From Gillisella vitis (GTDB lineage Bacteria; Pseudomonadota; Alphaproteobacteria; Rhizobiales; Rhizobiaceae): a DNA stretch of 64,000 nt. The notes below the pieces were generated by a model that was not told the origin of the DNA, searched no databases, and saw only the letters and a list, made by a program, of their open reading frames with translations. Location of the stretch: contig WPHV01000016.1 in the NCBI GenBank assembly GCA_009744235.1, forward strand, positions 102,129 to 166,128, given 5' to 3'. The position numbers were made by a program, and so were the translations under genes. The stretch's first letter is position 1. Each line of letters begins with the position of its first letter. Positions 19,301 through 27,062 of this stretch are shown piece by piece.

Positions 19301-21070
19301 GCCCATCTAAGCCGAGAACTGCCGCGCCATCTGGTGCCGACGTTTTTTGCAATGCTGGACAAGCTCCCGCGCCTGCCGAACGGCAAGCTCGACCGCAAGG
19401 CGCTGCCCGATCCATCCGATGAAACCACGACGGTCGCTGAAGACCAGACACCGCACCATGGCTATGAAGAGAAGATCGCCGCGATCTGGGCGAAACTTCT
19501 CGGACGCGAGGCAGTCGGACGCAACGACAATTTCTTCGCGCTTGGCGGAGATTCAATCCTCGCCATTCAGGTCGTGGCTGCCGCCCGCCGGGTCGGCATT
19601 GCCATTAAGCCACGCGATATTTTCCAATATTCAACGCTTGCAGCGCTTGCCGCATCTGTCTCCGATCTGGCGACAGAATTACCCGAGACCGGACCAATGC
19701 GCGGCGACATTCCGCTTGGCCCGGCCCAGCACTGGTTTTTTGAGCAGAATTATCCTGATGTTGCCCATTGGAATCAGGCATTGATGCTGAAACCCGGCAG
19801 GATGATGGATGAGAAGACGCTCCAAAACGCCATGGACCTTCTCCACCAGACCCATGATGCGCTGCGCGGTCGTTTCTTCCAGCAAAACGGACAGTGGCGT
19901 CAGGTGGTGACGGAAGCGGAAGGGGCACCGCCGCTGCGTTCCACCCGTTGTACGGCAACCGAGTCCGATGCCGTGCTTTTGAGCGAAGCAAATGCGCTGC
20001 AACGCCGCTTCGATCTCACTGATGGCCCGGTTTGGGGTGCCACGCTTGTGACCATCGACGGGTGTGAGCAACGACTGCTGATCGCAGCGCATCATCTCGT
20101 GATCGACGGCGTCTCCTGGCGCATCCTGCTCGATGACCTGCAAACATGCCTCGCAGCGGGTGAAGCCGGTCTCGAGATGAACTTGCCGCCCCGAACGACA
20201 GGGATTGATAGCTGGGTGCGCGAGCTGAAAGACAGCGCGGTGTTCGATGGTGAAAAGGACCATTGGCGCACGATGACCGAGGCCAAGACCGCAGCGATCC
20301 CCACGGACCGTTCGGGCAGCAATTGCGCTGGCGACACTGAGATCATTGATCTGACAATCGATCCTGACCTCACCGGACGCCTTCTTCGGGATGTGCCGTC
20401 CTGCTATCCAATCGATGCCGAAGAAGTCATGCTTGCGGCACTTTATAATGCAATCCGCGACTGGAGCGGACACGACAGGCTCCGGCTGATCCTTGAAAGT
20501 CATGGCCGGGCAGACCTGTTCGAAGGCGTTGATCTGAGCCGCACCGTCGGCTGGTTCACAGGCCTTTATCCCGTTCTCTTCGATGTCACCGGGCGTGACA
20601 CCCGAACCACATTGCTCTCGGTCAAGGAAAGCCTCCGCCGTGTTGCGAACGATGGCATCGGCTATGGCGTTCTGAAATATCTGAAGGGCGTGGCATTGCC
20701 CCGGCTGGAGGATATCGCCGAGATCCGGTTCAACTATCTTGGCCAGACGGACACGCTGTTTTCCGGCGATGCCTTGCTGTCACGCGCAGCCGAGCCATCG
20801 GGCGATCCGCGTGGCGCGCGCAATGCGCGCGGGGTGCTCCTCGATATCAATGCAATCGTCAGCGGCGGGCATTTGCGCATTCGACTTGCCTATTCCCGGC
20901 AAATCCATGATCGGCAGACGATGGAGACGCTTGCAGCGGGATTGCAAAACCATCTCGAAAGCCTTGTCGATTTCTGCCTGACATCAACCGAAGCCGGCTA
21001 TACGCCTGCGGACTTCAAGCACATGACACTTGATCAGGATGACCTCGAAGCCATCCTGCGCAATCTCTGA
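13337..21070 (+). CDS. Bimodular NRPS C-A-PCP-C-A-PCP-E
   Basis: A 2577-residue synthetase. The order is a short N-terminal linker, C1 (about 45-470), A1 (YIIYTSGSTG near 644), PCP1 (GGHSLLA near 1032), C2 (from about 1093), A2 (YLIYTSGSTGQPKG), PCP2 (GGDSILA near 2069) and a C-terminal epimerisation domain (about 2121-2560; HHLVIDG and ESHGR). GGDS instead of GGHS in PCP2 is typical of carriers that feed an E domain. C1 and C2 read HHIISDR and HHIVSDA at the active site, so both lack the usual final glycine. Aligned to GrsA by eye, both A domains begin their pocket codes D-L-F-N (A1 about DLFNTCLCF, A2 about DLFNCALTY), suggesting related small substrates. It should add two residues, the second made D. 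GGAGG precedes the ATG. Confidence 0.95.
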   Translation: MNELFAKIAGLSPERRALLEQKLKAQGITVPAPSGIQPRADREAAVPLSSAQKRLWFMQQLDPGTVAYNMNLALRLKGPLDRAALSRAYAALIARHEPLRTRFTMGEDGQPQQIVEASGAADIGYHDCRQHPEPEKEARLQLKAFVETPYDLTRPPIRATLVAVHSQEQEHEHVLALGMHHIISDRWSMGVFARDLSTLYHAEATGTAAALAPLPVQFADWTLWQRDLLDGPALANQLAYWTESLAGELPVLELPLDRPHSLTASFSGAHLPVLIDRALSLKLRSLAAEQNVSLFTLLLAAFNVLLHLYTDSDDIILGSEVANRDRPETQTMMGPLVNTLVFRNDLSGDPAFTDLLQRVADAVRRGLAHQDIPFERLVEAINPERSLSDLNPLFNVKFDIQHSIAPPPGLHGLTIETYPLREVATKYDLRFNLEDDQPDIKGKIEYSSQIFDESTIASMLARFERLLELVVRDPSRRLSTLSLLAPEEEAAIIAAGSGPVRDYPVEECLHDLFLKQVEETPDADAVTDGDLTWSYRDLEAQSSRIAASLVAAGVKPGDRVGICMRRSPRMIAGILGIMRAGAAYVPLDADYPPNRLAFIAEDSGITILLADHRPAFLTQTQTLLDVTTLPDIRLEVPPTVSPNHLAYIIYTSGSTGRPKGVAIEHRSVVAFMYWARERFTREEVARMLVPTSISFDLSIFELYAPLVLGGTLVVADHFLALPQLAAKVDVTFINTVPSLLQELLQEHRLPNSVQTATFCGEPLPAALVAILKRDYPNLRILNLYGPSEDTCFSTEVPLQGDHYQGGVVPIGKPLPNTQAYILDRTGRLRPPGLSGELYLGGTGLARGYFGRPEQTAERFIANPFSSEPGSRLYRTGDRIRRRADGNLEFCGRLDHQVKVRGLRIETGEIEHNLEQITGVEKAVVAVTQGTDRQLAAFIEPQDGVRLDETELRRALSDVLPVHMVPTLWCFLPRLPQQPNGKIDRAALPSLAATVATGSSPPETETEQRAADAWADVLAIDSISRDDNFFRLGGHSLLAMRMIARLSSSLPTNAVLRKLFEFPRLRDFAAALEHDETPMAAPLSAIDALPNSAPIPLSFAQQRLWTLAELEPDSAAYTVPAAIRFHGALDLDVLQHAFTALAARHPALRTRIVNLDGNPAVEIGGTSDPDIAIVDVDEATLPEALAAACRQPFNMATGPLFRARIFRLSTDEHVVFVAIHHIVSDAQSLQLMLRDLTRFYDAGRQGKVADLPPLTLTYGDFAAWQRKQPLGEQIDYWRRLLEHAPPLLELPTDFPRGARQEFKGGSIPFHLDHALTARLVNFAHERDATPFMVLLSAFSTLLSRYSGASDVVIGTPVSERPNRALEDVIGLFVNTLALKLTHDAATSFEQQVAATRLLVLDAFRHQDAPFECVVDALSVERSWSHNPVFQVMITWQADEQHSPCPEGLTAAPVVLAQETSKVDLTLDLRHRGDQFSGTLIYRSDLFRKETIHHMAEAFTALVEALLSAPERAQVEIDGLPERQRQQIAAWNATAKTYDAVPASLHGFFARSTERTPDAIAVTDRNRSATYTELDRQAEALARHLVSLGIGRGSAVGICLERTIDLIASILAVLKTGAAYVPLDPKYPAERIAFVAKDASLSLLLTQEERDDFADIRTLDPTTIWNGTQAVSGAPLPHTTEGRDLAYLIYTSGSTGQPKGVAIEHRNAVAFTHWALDTFPAESFAGMLASTSVCFDLSIFEIFVTLAAGGRIFIVDDLFELPDAEFAHEITFINTVPTPMTELMRFGPLPAKAKTVCLAGEPLPPSLARAILDTGQVEALYNLYGPSEDTTYSTGCRIGDAGLPIHIGKPITNTTAHVLDAALNEVPIGMPGELYLAGEGIARGYHNRPDLTAERFLPNPFGRAGQAPVLYKTGDRVRRLADGNLDYLGRADRQMKISGFRIEPGEVEAVLMRYPGVTGAAVDAWRDNTGYARLAAWIEVAAPVGKAALSAHLSRELPRHLVPTFFAMLDKLPRLPNGKLDRKALPDPSDETTTVAEDQTPHHGYEEKIAAIWAKLLGREAVGRNDNFFALGGDSILAIQVVAAARRVGIAIKPRDIFQYSTLAALAASVSDLATELPETGPMRGDIPLGPAQHWFFEQNYPDVAHWNQALMLKPGRMMDEKTLQNAMDLLHQTHDALRGRFFQQNGQWRQVVTEAEGAPPLRSTRCTATESDAVLLSEANALQRRFDLTDGPVWGATLVTIDGCEQRLLIAAHHLVIDGVSWRILLDDLQTCLAAGEAGLEMNLPPRTTGIDSWVRELKDSAVFDGEKDHWRTMTEAKTAAIPTDRSGSNCAGDTEIIDLTIDPDLTGRLLRDVPSCYPIDAEEVMLAALYNAIRDWSGHDRLRLILESHGRADLFEGVDLSRTVGWFTGLYPVLFDVTGRDTRTTLLSVKESLRRVANDGIGYGVLKYLKGVALPRLEDIAEIRFNYLGQTDTLFSGDALLSRAAEPSGDPRGARNARGVLLDINAIVSGGHLRIRLAYSRQIHDRQTMETLAAGLQNHLESLVDFCLTSTEAGYTPADFKHMTLDQDDLEAILRNL

Positions 21071-21077
21071 GGACACC

Positions 21078-22769
21078 ATGCAGAATGCGAGCCAGCGCCT
21101 TGAGCGCAACAACATCGCCGACATCTATCCGCTTGCCCCGATGCAGGAGGGCATCCTTTTTCATTCGGTGTCTTCCCCCGGCGACGGCCTCTACATGCCG
21201 CAAACGGCGCTGCGCATCACAGGCACCGTCGATGCGGACGCTCTGAAAGCGGCGTGGCAAGGCGCAATCGACCGCCATCCGATTTTGCGTTCAGGGTTCT
21301 TCTGGGAGGAGCGCGACGAGCCGTTCCAGATCGCCTTCCGCAGCCTTCCGGTGACATTCAATATGCTCGACTGGACCGGCAGCGATACTGCTAGCGAGCG
21401 TGACCAGCTGCAAGCGCTGTTTTCCGCCAACAGGGCTGAGCCTTTCGACCTGCGCCGTCCGCCTCTGATCCGGGTCCAATGGATTCGAACCGGACAAGAC
21501 CAGTCGATCATGGTTGTCTGCTACCATCATATCATCCTCGACGGTTGGTCGATCCGTCAATTGCTCGACGAAGTGCTCGCCCTCTATCGGCGCGCGGCAG
21601 GCAAGGCCGAGCCAGCCCTTCCGCCCGCCCGTCCTTACGGCGATTACATCGGTTGGCTTAAAAAACGCGAGCGGGCCGTTTCGCTTCGCTTCTGGCAGGA
21701 TCGACTTCAGGGTTTTGCGGGCACAACCCGGCTTCTGGCAGGGGACGCGACAGGCCAGTTCGAGCGGCTCTGCCGGGAAGTCCCAAAGTCGCTGCATGAG
21801 GCCATGCTGGCCTATGGTGCCGCCCATGGGCTGACGCTCAACACGCTGCTGCAAGGGGCGTTGTCCTTGCTGATCGCACGCCAGACCGGCAGCCGTGATC
21901 TGATTTTCGGCACAACGACAGCCGGACGCCCGGCGACACTGGAGGGCGCGACGACGATGATCGGCCTCTTCATCAACACGCTCCCCGTGCGTGTCCGCCT
22001 TGAGGAAGGCCTGTCCGTCTCTGACTGGCTCACGACCATTCAGAAAGCCCATGCCGAAACGGGCGAGCACGACCATGTGCCCCTCGCCGCTATCCAAGGC
22101 CCGGGCGTCTCGCTTTTCGACACGCTTCTCGTTGTTGAGAATTTCCCAGTGCAGGCGAAGCGGACGGATGCGCCTGCACTGCTCAAAACTGAAGGCATCG
22201 ACTTTGACGAGCGAACGCATTTTCCGCTCACGCTCTGGGCAACACCGCACCCGACGGGCCTGACGCTGATGGCCGGTTTCAGCCGCGACATGCTCGCATC
22301 TGAGACCGCAGCGGCTCTGCTTGAACGACTGGACGACATTATCTCCATCATGATCCGCTCATCCGCCACAGATGTGCGCACAATTCTGGATGAACTGCCT
22401 TCGGCGATGGCGGCGGCTGGTCTCTCCGGGGCCAATTCTGGGGACTGCACCCATTTAATGCCACTGAAACAGGCAGTATCGGGCATCCCGAAATCCGCAA
22501 CGCCTTCCGCAACCGAAATCACACTGGCGCAAATCTGGACGGAGGTGCTCAAATGTGGTCCCCTTGATGGGCAGGCAAACTTCTTTGAGCTTGGCGGCCA
22601 TTCGCTGCTTGCCGTGCGTGTCGCCAGCCGACTTCGCGGCGCGTTTTGCGTTCCGGTGCCAATGCGCGTCCTGTTTGAGCACCCCGTCCTTGCCGACCTT
22701 GCGGCCTATATTGACAGCCTTCGCCCGCAAGTCCCCCCGACCACGGACCATATCGAGATTGACATATGA
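21078..22769 (+). CDS. NRPS condensation-carrier protein, no adenylation domain
   Basis: A 563-residue protein: a condensation domain (DIYPLAPMQEGILFH at the N-terminus, HHIILDGWS at the active site), then a linker and a carrier protein with NFFELGGHSLLA near residue 505. The DIYPL.PMQ.G.LFH start is the pattern of condensation domains that accept a D-configured donor, which agrees with the epimerisation domain ending the preceding protein. No adenylation domain is present, so this carrier must be loaded in trans by another A domain or another enzyme. Start at 21078, seven bases after the preceding stop; an earlier in-frame start would lie inside the upstream gene. Confidence 0.93.
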   Translation: MQNASQRLERNNIADIYPLAPMQEGILFHSVSSPGDGLYMPQTALRITGTVDADALKAAWQGAIDRHPILRSGFFWEERDEPFQIAFRSLPVTFNMLDWTGSDTASERDQLQALFSANRAEPFDLRRPPLIRVQWIRTGQDQSIMVVCYHHIILDGWSIRQLLDEVLALYRRAAGKAEPALPPARPYGDYIGWLKKRERAVSLRFWQDRLQGFAGTTRLLAGDATGQFERLCREVPKSLHEAMLAYGAAHGLTLNTLLQGALSLLIARQTGSRDLIFGTTTAGRPATLEGATTMIGLFINTLPVRVRLEEGLSVSDWLTTIQKAHAETGEHDHVPLAAIQGPGVSLFDTLLVVENFPVQAKRTDAPALLKTEGIDFDERTHFPLTLWATPHPTGLTLMAGFSRDMLASETAAALLERLDDIISIMIRSSATDVRTILDELPSAMAAAGLSGANSGDCTHLMPLKQAVSGIPKSATPSATEITLAQIWTEVLKCGPLDGQANFFELGGHSLLAVRVASRLRGAFCVPVPMRVLFEHPVLADLAAYIDSLRPQVPPTTDHIEIDI

Positions 22770-23518
22770 CTATAACCCCATCACGCCCCGTGCTTCTTTG
22801 CCTGCCGCCAGCAGGCACCGGGGCCGGACTTTTCCGCAACTGGGTACAAACCGCGCCGAGCACGATGACGGTGCATCCGGTCGCACTGCCGGGCCGCGAA
22901 GCGCGCTATAGCGAACCGGCACCGAGATCAATTGATGCGCTTGCCGATCAGCTGGCCGTTGAGCTTGAGCCATATATCGGTGGGCGGTATGCGATTTTCG
23001 GCTATTCGATGGGCGCCCTCCTCGGCTATGAAATCGCCCGGCGCTTCTCAGCGGCAGGTTTGCCGATGCCGGAGATTTTCTTCGCGCTCGGATGCAACGC
23101 CCCGGACCGCATGGTCTTTGAGCGAGAGCCGTTCCACACGATGGAAGCCGCTGCCTTTCGCCAAGCGCTCATCGATCTCGGCGGAACAGATGCTGAAATC
23201 CTCAATAATCCCGACGCCATGGAGCTTTTCGAACCCGTGCTGCGCAATGATTTCAGAATATGCGAGACCTATACACATGATGCGACGCGCGGCACGCTCG
23301 ATTGTCCCGCCCATATTTTCCTCTCCGATGGAGACGCCTTTGTAAACCGGCAGGCAGCCGCAGCCTGGTGTGATTTCGTGACAGGCGGCACGAAGCTGCA
23401 TCCGGTCGCGGGCGCGCATATGCTGGAGCGCCCGGTACTTGACACGCTGCCCGCACGACTGGCAACTCTCTGGTTCGGAACTGGGGTTCGGAACTGGCGA
23501 AAATCGCCTACGGCGTGA
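22766..23518 (+). CDS. Type II thioesterase (editing)
   Basis: A 250-residue alpha/beta hydrolase with the nucleophile elbow FGYSMGALLGYE (GxSxG), an N-terminal LPPAGTG oxyanion segment, LPGREARY, and a C-terminal GAHMLE that supplies the catalytic His. This is the standalone thioesterase type found with NRPS/PKS clusters, which clears misloaded or stalled carriers. The start overlaps the upstream stop by 4 bases. It is not a product-releasing TE domain. Release is more likely done by the reductase domain of the first NRPS. Confidence 0.94.
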   Translation: MTITPSRPVLLCLPPAGTGAGLFRNWVQTAPSTMTVHPVALPGREARYSEPAPRSIDALADQLAVELEPYIGGRYAIFGYSMGALLGYEIARRFSAAGLPMPEIFFALGCNAPDRMVFEREPFHTMEAAAFRQALIDLGGTDAEILNNPDAMELFEPVLRNDFRICETYTHDATRGTLDCPAHIFLSDGDAFVNRQAAAAWCDFVTGGTKLHPVAGAHMLERPVLDTLPARLATLWFGTGVRNWRKSPTA

Positions 23519-23528
23519 GGGTTAAGCG

Positions 23529-24407
23529 ATGACGGCCGCGACGGAATTACCAAGGTCGCAGGAGACATTGGTGCAGCGCGCGCTCGATGCGCAGGCCGCC
23601 TATATGCCGGATGTCCGTGCGGAAATCGGTCCGGCCGGTGCAGGATGGACGACGGCCGAGGCATTCTTTTCCGACGAGGCGGCGCTTGATGAATTTCTCG
23701 CCTTCGAACAATTGCTGAACGAGGGCACCGACATCAAGACGGCTGGGGCGCTGTTGATGACCGACTACGGCTACATTCTGGCCGCCGCTACTGTGCCGAT
23801 CTTCGCCGGTTTTGGTCTCATCCCGGACCTTTCGCCGTCTCGCGTTGCGCTTTCATTCTACACGGCGGAAGAGCAACATGACGGGGAGACGCACCGGGTG
23901 CGACGCGCCCATGTCCGTTTCCTCGAAGAGACTTTCTGGCATGGCCAACTGGGCAACGCCGCTGACGAAGAACGGCTCCGGGCCGAAATCGAGCGGCATT
24001 TCCTCCCAGTAATTGAAGCGATCCACGCGCGCACGCGCCTCTCCCGTACAGCACTCTGGCGGCTCGCCGCTGATGCGATTGCCGGTCGCTTTCTCGATTC
24101 TGGCCGCCGGTTCGGAAGCGTCGAGGCGGCCAAGGCGGCGGCAATGCAGATCCTCAAAGTGACCGGTTCGCCGCTTGCCAACCGTCAGCTTCACTATTTC
24201 GATCTGACCGTGCTCGACAAGAACCAGCAGGAATTTTCATACACCTTTCGTCAACGCGGCGGTTGCTGCCGATTTTATCTCGTGAAAGACGGAAAATACT
24301 GTCCGACCTGCGTCCTGAAGACGCCTGCAGAACGGGACGAAGAGTTGCGCTTGGCCATGCGTCAACATCTCGGCGTCGCTGACGAAAATCAGCCAGGTTC
24401 AAATTGA
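23529..24407 (+). CDS. Siderophore-iron reductase, FhuF-like [2Fe-2S] protein
   Basis: A 292-residue protein whose C-terminus carries CC-x10-C-x2-C (GGCCRFYLVKDGKYCPTC), the four-cysteine [2Fe-2S] signature of FhuF-type ferric reductases. These cytoplasmic enzymes release iron from imported ferric-siderophores. The gene follows the thioesterase by 10 bases and ends the biosynthetic operon. Its stop codon lies inside the palindrome GTTCAAATTGAAC, which belongs to the regulatory region of the next gene. Its presence supports a siderophore as the cluster's product. Confidence 0.88.
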   Translation: MTAATELPRSQETLVQRALDAQAAYMPDVRAEIGPAGAGWTTAEAFFSDEAALDEFLAFEQLLNEGTDIKTAGALLMTDYGYILAAATVPIFAGFGLIPDLSPSRVALSFYTAEEQHDGETHRVRRAHVRFLEETFWHGQLGNAADEERLRAEIERHFLPVIEAIHARTRLSRTALWRLAADAIAGRFLDSGRRFGSVEAAKAAAMQILKVTGSPLANRQLHYFDLTVLDKNQQEFSYTFRQRGGCCRFYLVKDGKYCPTCVLKTPAERDEELRLAMRQHLGVADENQPGSN

Positions 24408-24612
24408 ACGAGACTGACTTATCGATTTTTTCGTTTGTCTTTTCGGGAAAATCGGCGACCAATTTTCCCTGACAAACTCTAAAAATCTCGAGATTTTTTA
24501 TGGATCGGAGTCCCAAACCGGGAAAATCAATCGTCTACCTCCCGAGCACAATGTGGAGTTGCTCCTTACGGTGGGCTGCAAAGCCTTGAGTACCGGAGAG
24601 TTTGGGGGTTCT
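24389..24612 (+). promoter_or_regulatory. Receptor promoter region: palindrome, hairpin element and second palindrome
   Basis: Three structures lie in series. GTTCAAATTGAAC at 24397-24409 is a 6+6 inverted repeat overlapping the reductase stop codon. At 24445-24469, GGGAAAAT and ATTTTCCC form an 8-bp stem, with GTTTGTC and GACAAAC as a second, outer pair. AAAAATCTCGAGATTTTT at 24481-24498 is a perfect 18-bp palindrome. The first two structures recur before the fecR-type gene (31618-31714), and the GTCTTTTCGGGA core recurs before the sigma gene. I infer a promoter for the FecI-type sigma factor, with GGAAAA as a possible -35. The third palindrome could be an operator or a weak terminator. Confidence 0.6.
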
Positions 24613-27006
24613 ATGACGAAGACTTTTTCCACTACACATGAGGCCCGGGCGAGCCTCAGAGCCGTCCTCTTAGCAGGATCGGCGCTTGTGATGTTGACAC
24701 CTGCCCTGCCGGCAATGGTGCGAGAGGCGCAGGCTCAAATGTCGCAGCACGCGATTTCCGTACCGGCCGGTCCGCTTACGCCGGCGCTCAACAGCCTTGC
24801 TGCCCAGACGGGCCTCCAGATTCTGTTTGACGCGTCGGTTGCCCAAAACAAATCAACCCGCGGCGTGAATGGGACGCTGACACCCGAACAGGCCTTGAAG
24901 GCCGTGCTTGCCGGGACCGGCGTCGATGCGCGCTTTGCCGGCGAAAACCGGGTCACCTTGCAGAATGCGACTTCTGCCTCAGGAAACCCTGAGCAGGAAG
25001 GAACCCTGCTCGAACCCATCGTGATCTACGGTGCCCGCAATGCGACCACCCTCGGCGGTACGACAAGCAGTGTCGCTATTCTCAATGCCGAAAGCTTGGC
25101 GAACAGCCAGATCCGCACCACGCAGGAAACGTTTCGTCGCATGGCGAACACGATGGACAGCGCCACAGTCAACGCTGGTTTCGTGATCCGCGGCATGAGT
25201 TCCGAGGGCTTGGTATCCTCCGGTGGCCCGGCAGGCTCCATCTATATCGATGGCATCCTTCAGACGCGCTACAATGCCCGCTTCGGCGCCCGCAATCTCT
25301 GGGACGTTGAGCAGGTCGAGGTCTATCGTGGCCCACAATCGACGCTCTCCGGCCGCGCGGCTATGACCGGAGCCGTCTATATCAAATCGAAGGACCCGAC
25401 CTTTGAGAAGGAAGTTGAGGTTTCCACGACCGTTGGTACCGATAATCTCTTGGGTACCGCCATCATGGTCAACACGCCTATCGTCGAGGATCAGGTCGCG
25501 CTGCGGCTCTCCGGGTCCTATGAACGTTCGAAGGCCCAGCCCAGCTACTCCGATTTCAAGTCATACGACAATTACGACGATCTGATCACCGATATCAGCG
25601 GCATTGCGCGCGCCAAGCTGCTTTTAACCCCGTCAGAGCTGCCGGATACCCGCGCAGTGCTCACCTATTCCTACTCGAAAGACCGGCCGAACGACGCACT
25701 TGTCGGGCTCTATTCGGGGCGGGGTGATTTCAATAACGCACCCGTCACTTACACCGAATATCGCTGGACCGAGACGCATAATCTCGGACTTGAGGTCACC
25801 CACGATATTTCTGACACCCTGCGCTTCACATCGCAGACCGGCTATCAATATGGCATCAACAACCGGCGCTCGATTGATTATGGCACCGAAAATGTCGTCA
25901 ACGGCATTACCGGCGAGGATGTCAACTCCATCCTCACCCAGGAATTCCGCCTGAATTACGAAGGCGATCGCTGGAAATGGGTGACCGGCATCTATGGCAG
26001 CTACGAAAAATGGGATGGTGCCACGGATATCGTCGCGTTCGATTATTACCAGCAGAATGACACGCAGCACCGCACAACCGCGAACCTGGCCATCTTCGGT
26101 GAAGCGACCTACGAATTTGCGCCGACCTGGTTTACGACGCTGGGCGGACGCCTGGATTACCTGAGAGACAAGGATCACCAGCAGAATTATTCCGGTTTGA
26201 TCGATGATGCCGCTGTCCTGACTGGCGACCCGACGTCCCTGACCGAATATAATTTCGTGCCTAAAGTCGGCATATCCAAGGAGTTCGGCAGCAACCAGAA
26301 GGTGGGCCTCACCTATACGGAAGGCTTCCGCTCGGGTGGGTCCTATCTCGACCGCGTCACGGGCGAACTCGGTACCTATGATCCTGAATACTCCAAGAAC
26401 ATTGAACTGTCGTACAAGGGAACACTGCTGGACGACCGCCTGACGTTGAATGCCAATCTATTCTACACTAAGTATTCGGATCAGCAGGTCGAGATCCGGC
26501 CTGACCCCTCGATCCCCGGTTATCGCATCATTTCGAACGCTGCCACATCGCGGTCCTGGGGTTTCGAAATCGAACCGTCCATGCAGGTCACGGACCAGTT
26601 CACCACCTTTGCATCGATTGGTTACCTGAACACCAAGTTCATCGACTTCAACCATGCAGCACTCAGCGAACCGCAGGACGGCAAGTCCTTTCCTGAAGCA
26701 CCGGAATGGAGCCTGGGCTTTGGCGGTCGTTATGAGTTCCAAAATGGTGTTTTTGTCGGTGCCGATGCCAAATACACAACGAGCTATAATTCGCGCTTCG
26801 GCACGAATGGCATGTACAAGATCGATGCGCGCTTCATCGTCAACGCGCAGGTGGGCTTCAAGAAGGACAATTGGCAAGTGACGCTGTTTTCGGAGAACCT
26901 GACGGATGAAAAATACTTCACGCTGATTGATCCAGACTACTCGCTGCCCTACGGCCAGGCTGGTAAGCGCCGATCATTCGGATTGAACCTCCGGGCCAAG
27001 TTCTGA
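24613..27006 (+). CDS. TonB-dependent siderophore receptor with N-terminal signalling (STN) domain
   Basis: A 797-residue outer-membrane receptor. A signal peptide ends near AQAQ at residue 42. It is followed by an STN/secretin-type signalling domain (ISVPAGPLTPALNSLAAQTGLQILFD to about residue 115) and a TonB-box-like EPIVIYG. A plug domain (about 140-250, VEVYRGPQSTLSGRAAMTGAVYIK) precedes a beta-barrel ending in LNLRAKF with the terminal Phe. The STN domain identifies it as a transducer that tells a FecR protein when substrate is bound. An in-frame GTG lies at 24553, but ATG 24613 has a G-rich ribosome site (TTTGGGGG) and begins the signal peptide. It sits between the reductase and the importer genes, so it is the likely receptor for the cluster's product. 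Confidence 0.95.
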   Translation: MTKTFSTTHEARASLRAVLLAGSALVMLTPALPAMVREAQAQMSQHAISVPAGPLTPALNSLAAQTGLQILFDASVAQNKSTRGVNGTLTPEQALKAVLAGTGVDARFAGENRVTLQNATSASGNPEQEGTLLEPIVIYGARNATTLGGTTSSVAILNAESLANSQIRTTQETFRRMANTMDSATVNAGFVIRGMSSEGLVSSGGPAGSIYIDGILQTRYNARFGARNLWDVEQVEVYRGPQSTLSGRAAMTGAVYIKSKDPTFEKEVEVSTTVGTDNLLGTAIMVNTPIVEDQVALRLSGSYERSKAQPSYSDFKSYDNYDDLITDISGIARAKLLLTPSELPDTRAVLTYSYSKDRPNDALVGLYSGRGDFNNAPVTYTEYRWTETHNLGLEVTHDISDTLRFTSQTGYQYGINNRRSIDYGTENVVNGITGEDVNSILTQEFRLNYEGDRWKWVTGIYGSYEKWDGATDIVAFDYYQQNDTQHRTTANLAIFGEATYEFAPTWFTTLGGRLDYLRDKDHQQNYSGLIDDAAVLTGDPTSLTEYNFVPKVGISKEFGSNQKVGLTYTEGFRSGGSYLDRVTGELGTYDPEYSKNIELSYKGTLLDDRLTLNANLFYTKYSDQQVEIRPDPSIPGYRIISNAATSRSWGFEIEPSMQVTDQFTTFASIGYLNTKFIDFNHAALSEPQDGKSFPEAPEWSLGFGGRYEFQNGVFVGADAKYTTSYNSRFGTNGMYKIDARFIVNAQVGFKKDNWQVTLFSENLTDEKYFTLIDPDYSLPYGQAGKRRSFGLNLRAKF

Positions 27007-27062
27007 TGATCTCGGGCTGCGGGGGGGTACCCCCGCAGCTCTTTTCGATTTCCGGCGACAAA

